Source: Rhabdornis inornatus
Taxonomy: Eukaryota; Chordata; Aves; Passeriformes; Rhabdornithidae
Assembly (NCBI GenBank): GCA_013397075.1
Contig: VWZS01000496.1
Location: 1,116,001 to 1,180,000 of the forward strand
Reading direction: 5' to 3'
DNA length: 64,000 bases
Shown here in pieces: positions 12,301 to 21,500 of this stretch; within the stretch, counting starts at the first letter, position 1, and each line of letters opens with the position of its first letter. The translations under genes and the position numbers were made by a program. The notes beneath the pieces were generated by a model. The model did not search any database and had not been told where the DNA came from. It saw only the letters and a list, made by a program, of their open reading frames with translations.

Positions 12301-15300
12301 AGTAATTTAGACTTTTACTTCTGCAAAGTAAGTTGGCAAAGTAGGTTGCTACATCAAATACTTTGTGAAATGGTATTTTAGACTAAACTAATAGTTTAAT
12401 TGAAAGAGCAAGTTATAAATATAATTGCATGAAGCTCTGTTGCTTAATAAAAATTTCCATTGTTGCTTTTATCTGATAGGTTGTTTGTTAAATTTTGTGT
12501 TTTCTGAAATAACTTACTGTTCAGCAATTTGTTATCCTTCTTGTAGGTCTTCCTATTCATGTTGCTACTTCGTGCTGCCATGCTGCTTCTTTGATTTCCA
12601 TGGGAAATACAGCCGAAGACAAAGCAAGAAAACTCAATACAGGGAATATCTTGATTTTGTTGCCCAAGTGGGATTCGTATGTGGCTTTCACGTGGAAGAA
12701 GATTGCCTTAGAATTCCATCAACAAAAAGGGTAATTTTGGCCTCTGTAGGGCTTTTTTTTTTTTAATCTGATACAGTATGCTCTGGAAAGAGATTAAAAA
12801 TACTCATTGTTTTCTTGGGAATTCTACTCCTAATGTCATAGGTACAGTGATAAAACAGAAAAAAATGAAACGCTTCATTGTTTTCTCTTGTGTTACTCTA
12901 TATGATGGAAAACTTAACCTTATTTTTTGCCTTAATTTTTCTAGCTGCCTGTCTTACTTTTTTGTACTTAATTTTGCTGTTTTTCTTGTCCAGTGAAATT
13001 CAAAGTGAAATGTTCTTAGAGTAGGAAGAGGAGTCTAGCTTTAAATAATCTGAGGGTTAGGAACGATATTTTTGCTGTGTGATTGTACAGCACGGTGGAT
13101 TATGATTTGTTTACCGGATTTCTTCTGGGGCACCGATATTCAAAGACTGGAATTAAAACAGTAACACCCTCAGGTGTTACTGAGCATTGAGTTGGTGTTG
13201 GAATTTATTGTAGGTATTGAGAAGCCTGCATAAACATGTGAAGGGTGTGGGGCTGGGTGTAAGTACGGGACTCTGAGAGTGATTTCCCTGTTTCTGCTAA
13301 AATAGGTCAGCTTTATTGGGAAAAGCAGGACCTATCCAGCTGCAGAACATGCTCTGATTGACAAGCAGATAACACAGTTTATTAACAGTCGTCGTACCTG
13401 TGCTGTGGCCATGTGTGACAGAAGGGTTGGATTTAACCATAAGAATCACTGTGGTGGTCTGTGCAAAGAAGCAGACTCAGAGCCTCCTGAAGACGAGACT
13501 GAGACAGCTGGTACAAATTGGATGCCTGGATTTCAACCCAGAGAAAAAGTGGAACAAATCAGAAATTGTGCTTCCCTCCCTCGGGATTTTGTAGATGAAG
13601 TGGTTCTCAATGTGGCGAACTTGCTGTTAAATGCAGCCCCCCAAAAATCATGTTCTGATAAGCAGGGTGGAAATATGAATACCTGGAATCAAGGAGGTGA
13701 GGTTATCTTTGCTTTACGCTATTTTTAGCTGGTAGAACATTGTCTTTTCTGGCAAATTCACATGTTTGTGAATAGATTTTTAGGAAACACTGAGAACAGT
13801 ACAGTCGTAATCAAAGGTGCTTTGTTTTCCACTATGTTTTATTGCACATAGAAGAATATTTTGACATTGCAGTGAGTTTTATTCCTGGTTTACACTTAAA
13901 TACTATTACAGAATCCATTTTTATTAAACCAAACCTGACTAAACCCACAACTCTACTCTGTTTGGAGAGAATACTGTGACTTAGAATATTAACATAATAA
14001 TTAGGTACAATTCTGTAAGAGTTTGTAAGAAGTGCTTCAAAGTGCCATTAGGTTACAACATGATTAGGAGTTTTTAGTTTTAGGAACAAAAAGAATGTTA
14101 AGCTGCTGTTAATTGTATAAGTAGTCAGTTCTCACTACTACCATCTTCCATTTTCTCCCATGTTTTTAATATTTACTTACTAGTTTGTTATATTGTTACT
14201 GACTGAGTCTTCTAACTACACGCTTGTAAACAGTGCTTATTGCGATAAGGCTTACATGCTACTGTAAAAAAAGCAGAGCAAATAAAAAGTGTGTCTTACT
14301 GTGGGAATTCTGACCTGAGTCCTGTAAAATGAAAGTTGCTGTTTTACAGACAATATACATGTAAAATATATACCATATATCATATTGGGAGAAAAAGGTT
14401 GCTGCACTACTGGTAGATAATTCCAACATTCTGCTCATATCATTACCTCATAAAGAAGTTGAATTGTGTTAAGGTTTTATATATAAAAGTTTTTAATAAT
14501 TCTACCATTTTTTCTTGCAGAAAGCCTTTCCTTGAGAGAAGTGGCAGAGCATTTGAATAAAGAGACTTTAAAAAAGCTGAAAAGTGAATATGGAGGCCTG
14601 CAGACACTGCTCAAGAACAATCATCAAGTATTTGAAGGTAAAGGAGTTTTGAGTTTTGATTTTTCTTTTCCTTAATCATTTATTTATTGCAAAACTAAAA
14701 TGTAGCTTTGCAGTAATACGAGATCTTCAAGATTTTATCAGTATTAAAGCTGCTTCAAATTTTGGAGTGTGTTATGTCCTAACAGTTCTATGTCTCTTGT
14801 AAAATACTGATCAACTAATCCATGGCAAGTAATCCTGAATATGCAGCCTGTTTGTTGCCGGTTGTCATCTTAAGCAAGTTCAGCATCCACTGAAGATTTC
14901 TGTACGCTTGGCTTATAAAATCCTCCTGAATTACCATCCGTTAAAAAGAGTTGGTTGCATGGAGTTTGTGTCTGAATTTGACTCCCTATAATTAGGAATA
15001 GGTGAAATAGTTTTTGCAACATGTTACATTGTAAGTGAAATGAGCGTTTTAAATTGTCTTGGAGGCTGTGTGCACATTACCTATAAAAAAAGGTCTGACT
15101 TAATCTAGTCTAGCTCAGTAATTTATGTCACAGGGATACTCCCCGGGGCTTGGGGAGAGACCATGTGATTCTTCTCTTAGTGGCATGTCACCATAACAAG
15201 AAACTTTTGGCGGTCTCCACGGATATTGCTCCTGCCCAGGAGGACAGAGAAGAACATGGCTACAGCTTTTTTGTCATCTTTACTGAATTGATTTTCTTTT

Positions 15301-16688
15301 AAAACATGGAAATGGATGGATGTAGACACACGCACCAAACAAAAAGTGGGTCTTAGAATAACTGATCGGTGGTGGTTTCTTTAGATCAGGTATCTTGCCC
15401 AATACAAGACTGATTTTTCTAGGGAAAAAATATGCTTGAGCATAAATAGCTGCTATTTTTTCTTCATCTTTTGCAAGAGATTTTAAAGCTCAGCTGAAAT
15501 TGCTTCTTGATTGGCTTAGTATGAGTTCAGATCTGTCTGTGTATCACAAGGAAACCTGGAGACATTAATTCATCCAGTGCAGACTATGTGATATTCAGCT
15601 TTCACTGGACTTGTTACTTCTTGAATAGCAATTATCAAATGTAGAATGGTATTGGTTAACTATCCCAAGCTACAAGTGTCCGATACAGAAGGTATGATTG
15701 AAGGAGAATATGAAAATAGAACATGGCAACTTAAAAGTGGCAGATTCTTTCCTCTTCATTTTCACTGCTCTCATCTGTTTTTTTTCTTCCTCTCTGGCTA
15801 ACTTCCTTTCATCTATTTTGTTTATCGTTTAAGGAGTTGACAGAGATTCACAAGTGTGTGCATGTGCAGTTTGTGATTCTAACACAGCAAATTAATTTTA
15901 AAAGCTCAAAGTGCTGAATCCTTGTTAACCAATGATAATTCAGTGTTGGTTCACATGAAGGATTAGACTTGTCATCTCCTCGGTGCAGTGTGTTTTTGGG
16001 TTAGTGAACTGTGAAATTAGTAGAAGACACTTGCTGGTAATCACATTTTAAATGTGGAATCATAAAGTTATAAATATGGGAAGGATTACAGTTCTTGAAG
16101 TTGAAACTTCTTTTGTTAAAACTTGTAATGTAAGTTTAGTCTAAATGATCCCAACTGCTATATTTAAGATGAACTAATAAACTTCTACAAAGATGATGCA
16201 AAGGTGCCTCAAACTATTCATCATTCCAGTAAAACATCTCTTAGGGAAATCAGTCAAGTCTTCTTTGTATTGTACCTACATTGTCTTGGTTTGTTGTTTA
16301 CTTTCTGTTTCTGTGCAAAGGGCTCATCTGGTTTTGCCTGAGTGATCCATTCATAGAATGTTTTTTATTCACAGAAAGTCACTGCAATTTTTTCCCAGTA
16401 TAATTGCCATGGCTATCTACTAACAGCTGCATTTTTGTTTGTTTTTAAATCTTAGTTCTAAATGGAAGAGTTCATATTCGTGACTGGAGAAAAGAGAAAC
16501 CACCAAGTAAAACTAAACCTGAAGTGAAACGGCGCCTTTCAGCTGAAGTATTTAAAACACGCCTCTGTTGGTTTTTCATTCATCATCCTGATGGTTGTTC
16601 TTTACCTTCTGAAGCTTGTCCATATGCCCATGGGATTGAGGAGCTAAGGCAGTCTCAGATAATTAAAAAGAAAAAACATACACAGTAA
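1..16688 (+). CDS. TRMT44: TRMT44, probable tRNA(Ser) Um44 2'-O-methyltransferase (5' partial, 11 exons)
   Basis: This is the only gene I can support. Its yeast relative Trm44 uses S-adenosylmethionine to methylate the ribose of uridine 44 in tRNA-Ser, a cytosolic step; the bird function is inferred from orthology. Joining 1-221, 1749-1866, 2729-2948, 4045-4113, 6289-6396, 9225-9296, 11793-11899, 12547-12730, 13306-13696, 14521-14637 and 16456-16688 gives 612 residues with no stop, all introns GT-AG. In this fragment the SAM motif DLGCGNG is at residues 229-235, the GNHSDELTPWIPV block starts near 289, FVLPCCFFDF is near 313-322, and a CCCH finger (C573, C583, C590, H594) is near the end. The family is usually around 750 residues in mammals, so roughly 140 N-terminal residues, including the start codon, lie off the left edge. 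The frame is already open at base 2; the GTG at 11 is not a plausible vertebrate start. No frameshift or missing key residue is seen. Confidence 0.95.
222..1748 (+). other. TRMT44 intron 1
   Basis: GT-AG intron. It opens in CpG-rich sequence, then becomes AT-rich. A T-rich run lies at 641-722. I see no other gene or mobile element in it. Confidence 0.85.
1749..1866 (+). CDS. TRMT44: TRMT44 coding exon 2
   Basis: The acceptor is cttttcag and the donor is GG|TAAGT-like (exon ends ...GAATG before gtaagt). It encodes DVCNGTVTFLPLEE and then NIYQIQL, closely matching the family block NGTITFLPLEE...VYQIQL. It starts after phase 1 and ends in phase 2; the split Trp codon is completed by exon 3. Confidence 0.93.
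1867..2728 (+). other. TRMT44 intron 2
   Basis: GT-AG intron ending in a T-rich tract and an AAG acceptor (tttttaag). I see no other feature in it. Confidence 0.85.
2729..2948 (+). CDS. TRMT44: TRMT44 coding exon 3
   Basis: This exon encodes the family block WFSDGIVYPKLAWLG followed by LLSKLAKWSVE and STLSLISVAKYSKVYQ, ending KDMVK before gtaagt. It is the most conserved segment ahead of the methyltransferase fold. It ends in phase 0. Confidence 0.94.
2949..4044 (+). other. TRMT44 intron 3, with an open read-through frame
   Basis: GT-AG intron with long T runs near 2985-3050 and 4019-4040. The exon 3 frame stays open for 111 further codons to a TGA at 3282-3284, described under findings. 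No mobile element is recognised. Confidence 0.8.
4045..4113 (+). CDS. TRMT44: TRMT44 coding exon 4
   Basis: A 69-base exon (23 codons, phase 0 at both ends). It encodes VWPEVTDPEKFVYEDVAIA and then TYLL, nearly identical to the mammalian sequence. The acceptor is atgaag after a T-rich tract; the donor is gtagga. Confidence 0.94.
4114..6288 (+). other. TRMT44 intron 4
   Basis: AT-rich GT-AG intron of about 2.2 kb. I see no recognisable mobile element, RNA gene or conserved reading frame in it. Confidence 0.8.
6289..6396 (+). CDS. TRMT44: TRMT44 coding exon 5 (SAM-binding motif)
   Basis: A 108-base exon in phase 0. It starts ILWEEER and contains QSFVDLGCGNGLLV, the Gly-rich motif I of class I SAM-dependent methyltransferases (DLGCGNG). 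All residues expected for cofactor binding in this loop are present. The donor is gtaaat. Confidence 0.95.
6397..9224 (+). other. TRMT44 intron 5, the largest intron, with a GC-rich insertion
   Basis: GT-AG intron of 2.8 kb. Most of it is AT-rich with T runs (7450-7500, 7690-7760, 7915-8010), but about 8070-8420 is sharply GC- and CpG-rich. That block is annotated separately as a candidate LTR-derived element. Confidence 0.8.
7990..8640 (-). mobile_element. Candidate LTR-like insertion in intron 5 (boundaries unknown)
   Basis: The block is GC-rich and CpG-rich inside AT-rich intron sequence. Read on the minus strand it has an LTR-like order: CCAAT-type motifs near 8510-8570, a GC-rich stretch at 8070-8420, then a TATAAAA at 8052-8058. 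No open reading frame in it looks like a protein. I could not find flanking TG/CA ends with a target duplication, so it may be part of a larger or truncated element. The alternative is a GC-rich intronic regulatory island. Confidence 0.4.
9225..9296 (+). CDS. TRMT44: TRMT44 coding exon 6
   Basis: A 72-base exon in phase 0 with acceptor atttcag and donor gtatta. It encodes GRGIDVRRRKIWDMYGP, which follows the SAM motif in the family and corresponds to the second strand of the fold, where the acidic Asp of GIDVR normally contacts the cofactor ribose. Confidence 0.94.
9297..11792 (+). other. TRMT44 intron 6
   Basis: AT-rich GT-AG intron of 2.5 kb. No mobile element, RNA gene or plausible extra exon was recognised. 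Confidence 0.8.
11793..11899 (+). CDS. TRMT44: TRMT44 coding exon 7
   Basis: This exon encodes EATIIPGDSHLFPDTDWLIG and then NHSDELTPWIPVIAA, a signature of the Trm44 family. It ends in phase 2 (AG|gtattt); the split Arg codon is finished by exon 8. Confidence 0.94.
11900..12546 (+). other. TRMT44 intron 7
   Basis: Short AT-rich GT-AG intron with a weak-looking donor (gtattt) and acceptor ttgtag. Nothing else is seen. Confidence 0.8.
12547..12730 (+). CDS. TRMT44: TRMT44 coding exon 8
   Basis: This exon encodes the family block FVLPCCFFDFHGKYSRRQSK, then TQYREYLDF, CGFHVEEDCLRIPSTKR. It matches the mammalian protein at almost every position and completes the methyltransferase core. It ends in phase 0 before gtaatt. 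Confidence 0.95.
12731..13305 (+). other. TRMT44 intron 8
   Basis: Short AT-rich GT-AG intron, acceptor aaatag. Nothing else is seen. Confidence 0.8.
13306..13696 (+). CDS. TRMT44: TRMT44 coding exon 9 (variable linker)
   Basis: The longest complete exon, 391 bases. It begins VSFIGKSRTYP, the end of the conserved core, then a lineage-variable linker with a Cys/His cluster (C398, C403, H411, H414, C415, C419 of the visible protein) and an acidic stretch. It returns to conserved sequence at WMPGFQPREKVEQIRNCASL and PRDFVDEVVLNVANLLL. The donor is GGAG|gtgagg in phase 1. Confidence 0.93.
13697..14520 (+). other. TRMT44 intron 9
   Basis: AT-rich GT-AG intron with a strong acceptor (tttcttgcag). 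Nothing else is seen. Confidence 0.8.
14521..14637 (+). CDS. TRMT44: TRMT44 coding exon 10
   Basis: A 117-base exon encoding ESLSLREVAEHLNKETLKKL, then GGLQTLLKNNHQVFE, as in the family. Phase 1 at both ends; the Val at the 3' junction is split with exon 11. Confidence 0.94.
14638..16455 (+). other. TRMT44 intron 10
   Basis: AT-rich GT-AG intron of 1.8 kb. No mobile element or RNA gene was recognised. Confidence 0.8.
16456..16688 (+). CDS. TRMT44: TRMT44 coding exon 11 (CCCH finger and stop)
   Basis: This exon encodes LNGRVHIRDWRKE, a basic linker, and TRLCWFFIHHPDGC followed by ACPYAHG. This gives a C3H1 zinc finger with spacing C-x9-C-x6-C-x3-H, an RNA-binding type of finger known at the C-terminus of vertebrate TRMT44. 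The protein ends in a Lys-rich tail, and the TAA stop is at 16686-16688. Confidence 0.95.
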
Positions 16689-16692
16689 TAAA
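16687..16692 (+). terminator. AATAAA poly(A) signal overlapping the TRMT44 stop codon
   Basis: The last two bases of the TAA stop begin an AATAAA hexamer. A GT-rich stretch (acttgtgttt onward, from about 16702) follows at the distance expected of a downstream element. If used, the 3' UTR would be only about 10-30 bases. An ATTAAA variant lies far downstream near 17930. Which site is used cannot be told from sequence. Confidence 0.45.
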
Positions 16693-17786
16693 AATGTTGC
16701 AACTTGTGTTTAGGCTTATGTGCATAACAGAAACTACGACTGACTTTGGGAGCGCCTAGTGTGTGAACATCTGTACAGTATGGAGGCATTTTCCTCATTT
16801 CTGTGCATCTTATTTTGCAGTTGGTTTACAAGTTCTCCTGTATTTCTAATTCTTTATCTTTTTATTAACAGAGGATAGATATAGTAAAGTACATATATAT
16901 TTTTGGATTTGTCATAGCTTGTCTAGCATGCATTTGTGTAAGTAGAAAAGTTTAAAAACTTAATCTCCTGGGAAGACTCCTCATAATCCTTAATCAGATC
17001 AAAAGTACATGATGCAGCATTTTCAAACCTGACAATTAGCCTGTTTTGTTCCACGTTTTCAAGAAGTGTTAAGGAAACTTTTCTGTCTAACCATCCAGAT
17101 GCCACTCTGGCAGGCACACCCACAGCACCTAAGCTGGGACTGAAGCCCCTTCAAAGCAGGCAGCTCCGGTGAGCCCACGGTTTCCCTGCTTGACTCCACA
17201 CAGTCAGACAAGGTTCCTTTACTCCCTGGCCCCAGGATTCCCATAGCACAATCTCACGTCTCAATCTTTAAAATAACTTAAGCTTGGTGCAGCAACGAAA
17301 TAACAGCTCAAGCTGCTGCCCCTGATGAGGGACCTTGTACAAAGGAACTCTTGGGCTTTTATGCCCTCCCAGGGGGTCCTCAGCTCCTGCCTCATCCTGA
17401 GTGTCTGGTGGTGCCACAGATCCCCAGGCCCTTGGGGCCACAAAGGATGGCATTTCTCAGCCTCTTGCCTGGGGTTCCCACCACCCAGAGATCAACCTGC
17501 AGCTCACGCTGCAGCTGCTCATCTTGCTACCTGCACTGAATGTGTTCCTCAACAGGAGGATTTATGGTTTCTTATAACTCATAGTAGCGCTTGGGAGTCA
17601 GAAATGAGGGATTTCACTCTTTTCCACATTAATATGCAGTAATACTATATAATACCCTTCCTAGTCCTTTCCTTGCTTTTTAAAATGGATTCAAAGTAAT
17701 TGGTTTGCAAGAACAACTTCCTGGAAAATTACCGTGGAAGCCTTCAGATGTAGGTGTATGTTTTTAAAGGTTTGTAGGCCCTGCTG
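16693..17786. other. TRMT44 downstream flank or 3' UTR
   Basis: About 1.1 kb with no gene. It may be a longer 3' UTR if the stop-overlapping poly(A) signal is skipped. Some GC-rich sequence lies at 17090-17560, but the short open frames there have no recognisable content. Confidence 0.5.
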
Positions 17787-17913
17787 TCATAGATTCATAG
17801 AACGAGTTGCATTGGAAGCAAGCTTAAAGATCATCTAGTTCCAACTCCCCTGCCATGGGCAGGCATATCTTTCACTAGGTCAGATTCCTCAAAGCCTCAT
17901 CCAACCTGGCCTT
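17787..17913 (-). mobile_element. CR1 LINE fragment, 3' end
   Basis: On the minus strand this reads as the CR1 3' end: GGTTGGATGAGGCTTTGAG, then a GATGATCTTTAAG block and the tail TTCTATGAATCTATGA. It is 5'-truncated to about 130 bases, as usual for CR1, and lies head-to-head near the next CR1 copy. Confidence 0.88.
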
Positions 17914-18089
17914 TCCTTTTCTTATTTTCAAATTAAAGAGTAGAAGTAGAAAATGTGTTTAATAATATTGGGATGGTGGGGTTTCTGTGTGTCATGACAA
18001 AGGAATGTTTTAGCACCTTGAGCAAGTTATGATTTTCTTTGGCAGACTCTTATTTTCTTGAAAAGGTTTAACTTTTAAATGCATATCCT

Positions 18090-18537
18090 AAGAAGAATAA
18101 TGAAGCTGATGAAGGGTCTACTGAACATACCCTGTGAGGAGCAAGTCAGGGAGCTGGGGCTTTTTAGCCTGGTGGAAAGGAAGCTCAGAGGGCTCTTACT
18201 ACTCTCTACAACCTGAAAGGAGATTGTAGCCAGGTGGGGATCAGTCTGTTCTCCCAAGTAACAAGTGACAGGTTAAAAGAAAATGGCTTCAAGTTGCACC
18301 AGGGGAGGTTTAGATTGGATATTAGGAAAAACATCTTCACCAAAAGACTTGTCAAGCCTTGCAACAGGCTTCCCAGGGAAAGAGTGGAATCGCTCCACCA
18401 TGCCTAGCAGTGTTTAAAAGGCATGTAGGCGTGGCATTTAGGGACAGGGTGGTGGACTTGAGACAGTGCTGGGTAAATGGTTGGACTCGATGACCTTAAA
18501 GATCTTTCCCAATCTAACCAATCCTATGATTCTATCA
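18090..18537 (+). mobile_element. CR1 LINE fragment, 5'-truncated
   Basis: About 450 bases of CR1 in plus orientation. It passes through degenerate sequence for the end of the reverse transcriptase frame (gagctggggctttttagcct; ggaggtttagattggatatt) and ends in gactcgatgacc and the tail cctatgattctat. The frame is broken by stops. The 5' limit is approximate. Confidence 0.9.
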
Positions 18538-21500
18538 ATTTACCAGTGACCCTAATTATTACTCAGTGACAGTCATTGAACTGGTGTTGTAGTTCATACC
18601 TGTTAAGTACTTGTAAAGTTCAAGATATTCTGTACAAGCTTTGTGATAAGGACTTGTGTTCTGGCTCAGTTTGTACATTGATGGTGTAGAAACTCTGCTC
18701 TGATCTACTGAGTCAAGACTGATTACAAAACCTACTGAAGAAAAGGCAAGATTGAAGTTACAGACAAAAGTTATTAAGGAAGAAATGTGGAGGTGAGAGC
18801 AATGACACATGAAGCCCAGGTGAGATCTAGGGGTAAGAGTGAATAAGCCATGTGAGAACTCTGTAAGAACTTAGGGAATCTAAAGAAGAAAGGAAGGAAA
18901 TAATTGAATACAAAACAGGAAAAATGAAAAGTGGAAACACTTTTCAAAACAGTTCCATGCACCCTAACTTCAAGCAGCAAGATGCAGTCCATTTCATGAA
19001 GGTGAAACAGACTCTAAATCTATTGGCAGAAAAAGACCAAAGAACTGACTGAATTGTTGCATATTCTCCTTTCTTCCTTTGCAGTTTTCTTTGCATTTCT
19101 CTTCTAATCTTGAAAGAGGCAGCACTTGCTAGATCACAATGACCCTTATAATTGCAGCAGCATCCTGCTCATGGATCATGTACCAGGTTACCCAATAAGC
19201 TAAGTAGCACAGGTACCTGGCCTATCGCTGCCCAGAGCTGTTGTGGGCTCTGAGCCTTTCCTGTAGCTCTGGTTTGCAGTGTTGTGTTGGGTATCAGATC
19301 CTGAGTTCAGCTCTAATCAGTGTGTGTTACAGACAGTACAGAATTCGCAGTTTTCAGAAAAGGAAAAAGTACCCTGAGGCGAATTACTCTCTAAGGGGCA
19401 TGTTGGATGTTGTTTGGTGAAGGTTATTGGACCAAGGGAAAGAATAGAATAAGCCAAGGAAACTGCAGCTCCCATGAAGCAGGACAGCACAGAAAGGGAA
19501 CACAGCTGATAGGGTAGTTACTGTTATAAGAATCAGAAAAACGTTTTGCTCTTTGAGACGGCAAGAGTTGAGAAAAGAGAGGAAATTGCATGAACTGGAA
19601 CGTAATCAAAGTGTGATGTTGCCTGAGTTAGCCTTTGTTTGGCTAAGTGCAGAGTAAGAAGAATTCCTCAAGACGCTGATTTATTGTGGTAAACACACTG
19701 GTATGTTTGTTGAGGAGGAGGCCTCTGTAAAATTAAGTTCATGCTGTCTCCGGATGGAGATTATTTCCAAATGGTGCAAAGAAGAAAAACAGATTTTCAG
19801 TTATTTTCCAGTTGTTAGCGTCTACCCTGATAATTCGCCTTTGGGTAGGGTGTGTTTACTTGAAAAAGGAGATTTCCTGAGTTTGCCTTTCCTGAGTTGC
19901 CAACGTGGGCTTGGAGGAAGTCAGGGTTAAGAAGCTGCAAGAAGGTTTGTTTTGAGGGTTTTTTTTCTTCTTTACACTAAAAGAGGAATGAAATGTGTGC
20001 TTGACTCATGGAAGTTGCAAATATACACATGATAAGACTAGTGAATTAGTTTTAAAACAACTTTTTTAGTATTTGTGCAATGCTATGATAACTAGAATAG
20101 CTGCTGTTACTATAGCACTATAGCCTCCTCTGTATAGGCTTTGTTTCTGAACTCACCCACATTCAGCTCTGTCACAGATGTGTGAGGGCTGCTCCCCTCC
20201 AGGTGTGGCATCCCTGCAGCCAGCCAACCAGCCAGAAAATCTGGAACTACAGAAATTTCCCTATTGTTTGCAGAAGTGGTAAGAGAACATTTTTGCATCC
20301 AAATGCCAACCTTATATAATTCCACATTTGTATGTGAAAGTAACTGCTGAAGGCATAAAATGGCTCTGTTTTATATAAATTCTCTATGTTGTTCCTTCCT
20401 CTATGATCCACAGCATTAAAATGTCATTAATCCAGTTTTGACAATGGATGAAATACTATGTGGAGTAAGAATCAGCTCAACTTGATGAAAAAAAGCTCTT
20501 GATCCACAAGGACTTCAAGCATAAAGCTTCAATTGTTCATGTGGTGCTGTCATTTTACTCTAGTTTTTTCACTAAGGAAAAAAGTTTTAATCACTACCCA
20601 TTAGTTAATTCAGCTTTATTTGAAGCCTATTTTATAGGGGTAAATACTTGCTGTGTAGATGTCTCGTGTGAGTGAGAGTATAAAGAGAAGTTAGGTGTCA
20701 TATTGCAATCAAAAATTCTGCGATTTAGAGATTTCATCCTTCCATCTGTACATTAGCTGCAGTTTCATTAAGGTTGAAGAAATATTCTAAATTAAAAAAC
20801 GAAGAAATATGTGATTGCCTTTGCCCTTAAACAGTAAAGGACAATGTTTGCTCATCCCTAAACTGACAGCAAATTCCAAGACTATATTGTTACTTATGGA
20901 ATATATCTGTATAGCTTCAGAACAGTTGATATTTTTAATACACCTCAAAGCAGAAGATTTTCTCTGTGTATATTATTTGGATCATCTGTTTACAATATTA
21001 CTGTCAGTACTTCAGTTATTAGCCCAGATGTAGAGCAGTTTCTAGAGGAAGTCTTACAGCTTGCTGACAGTAAATACAGGTTTCTAGCCATGCTTTGTAA
21101 TAAAATCAGGCTGCTTCTTACAGGTTTTGAGGCTTGTTTGTTCAGATTTAAAGTTTTAAATGCTAGCTTGAATAGACTGTACTTGGACTTTTTGAGGTTT
21201 GCACGCGCTCAACTCTCAAGTCTGGTAAAGTACATGCCCCTTAACTCTTTATCTTTGGAAATCTTACCATATTTTTATGAGCTGGAATCTAGCTTTATTT
21301 GTATAAAATAGGCAAGAATGAGCAATCAATAGCCTTCCTTAGGACATAGTAATGGTAGATATTTGAGAATCAACAGAGATGAAATATAAAATCTGTAACA
21401 ATCCTACCAAGTGACAGCTAAAACAAATAATGAGGCAGGTATCCACTAAAATGTCTAAACATTTGGCATCAACTGATGTCAGACAATATGTTTTGTTATT

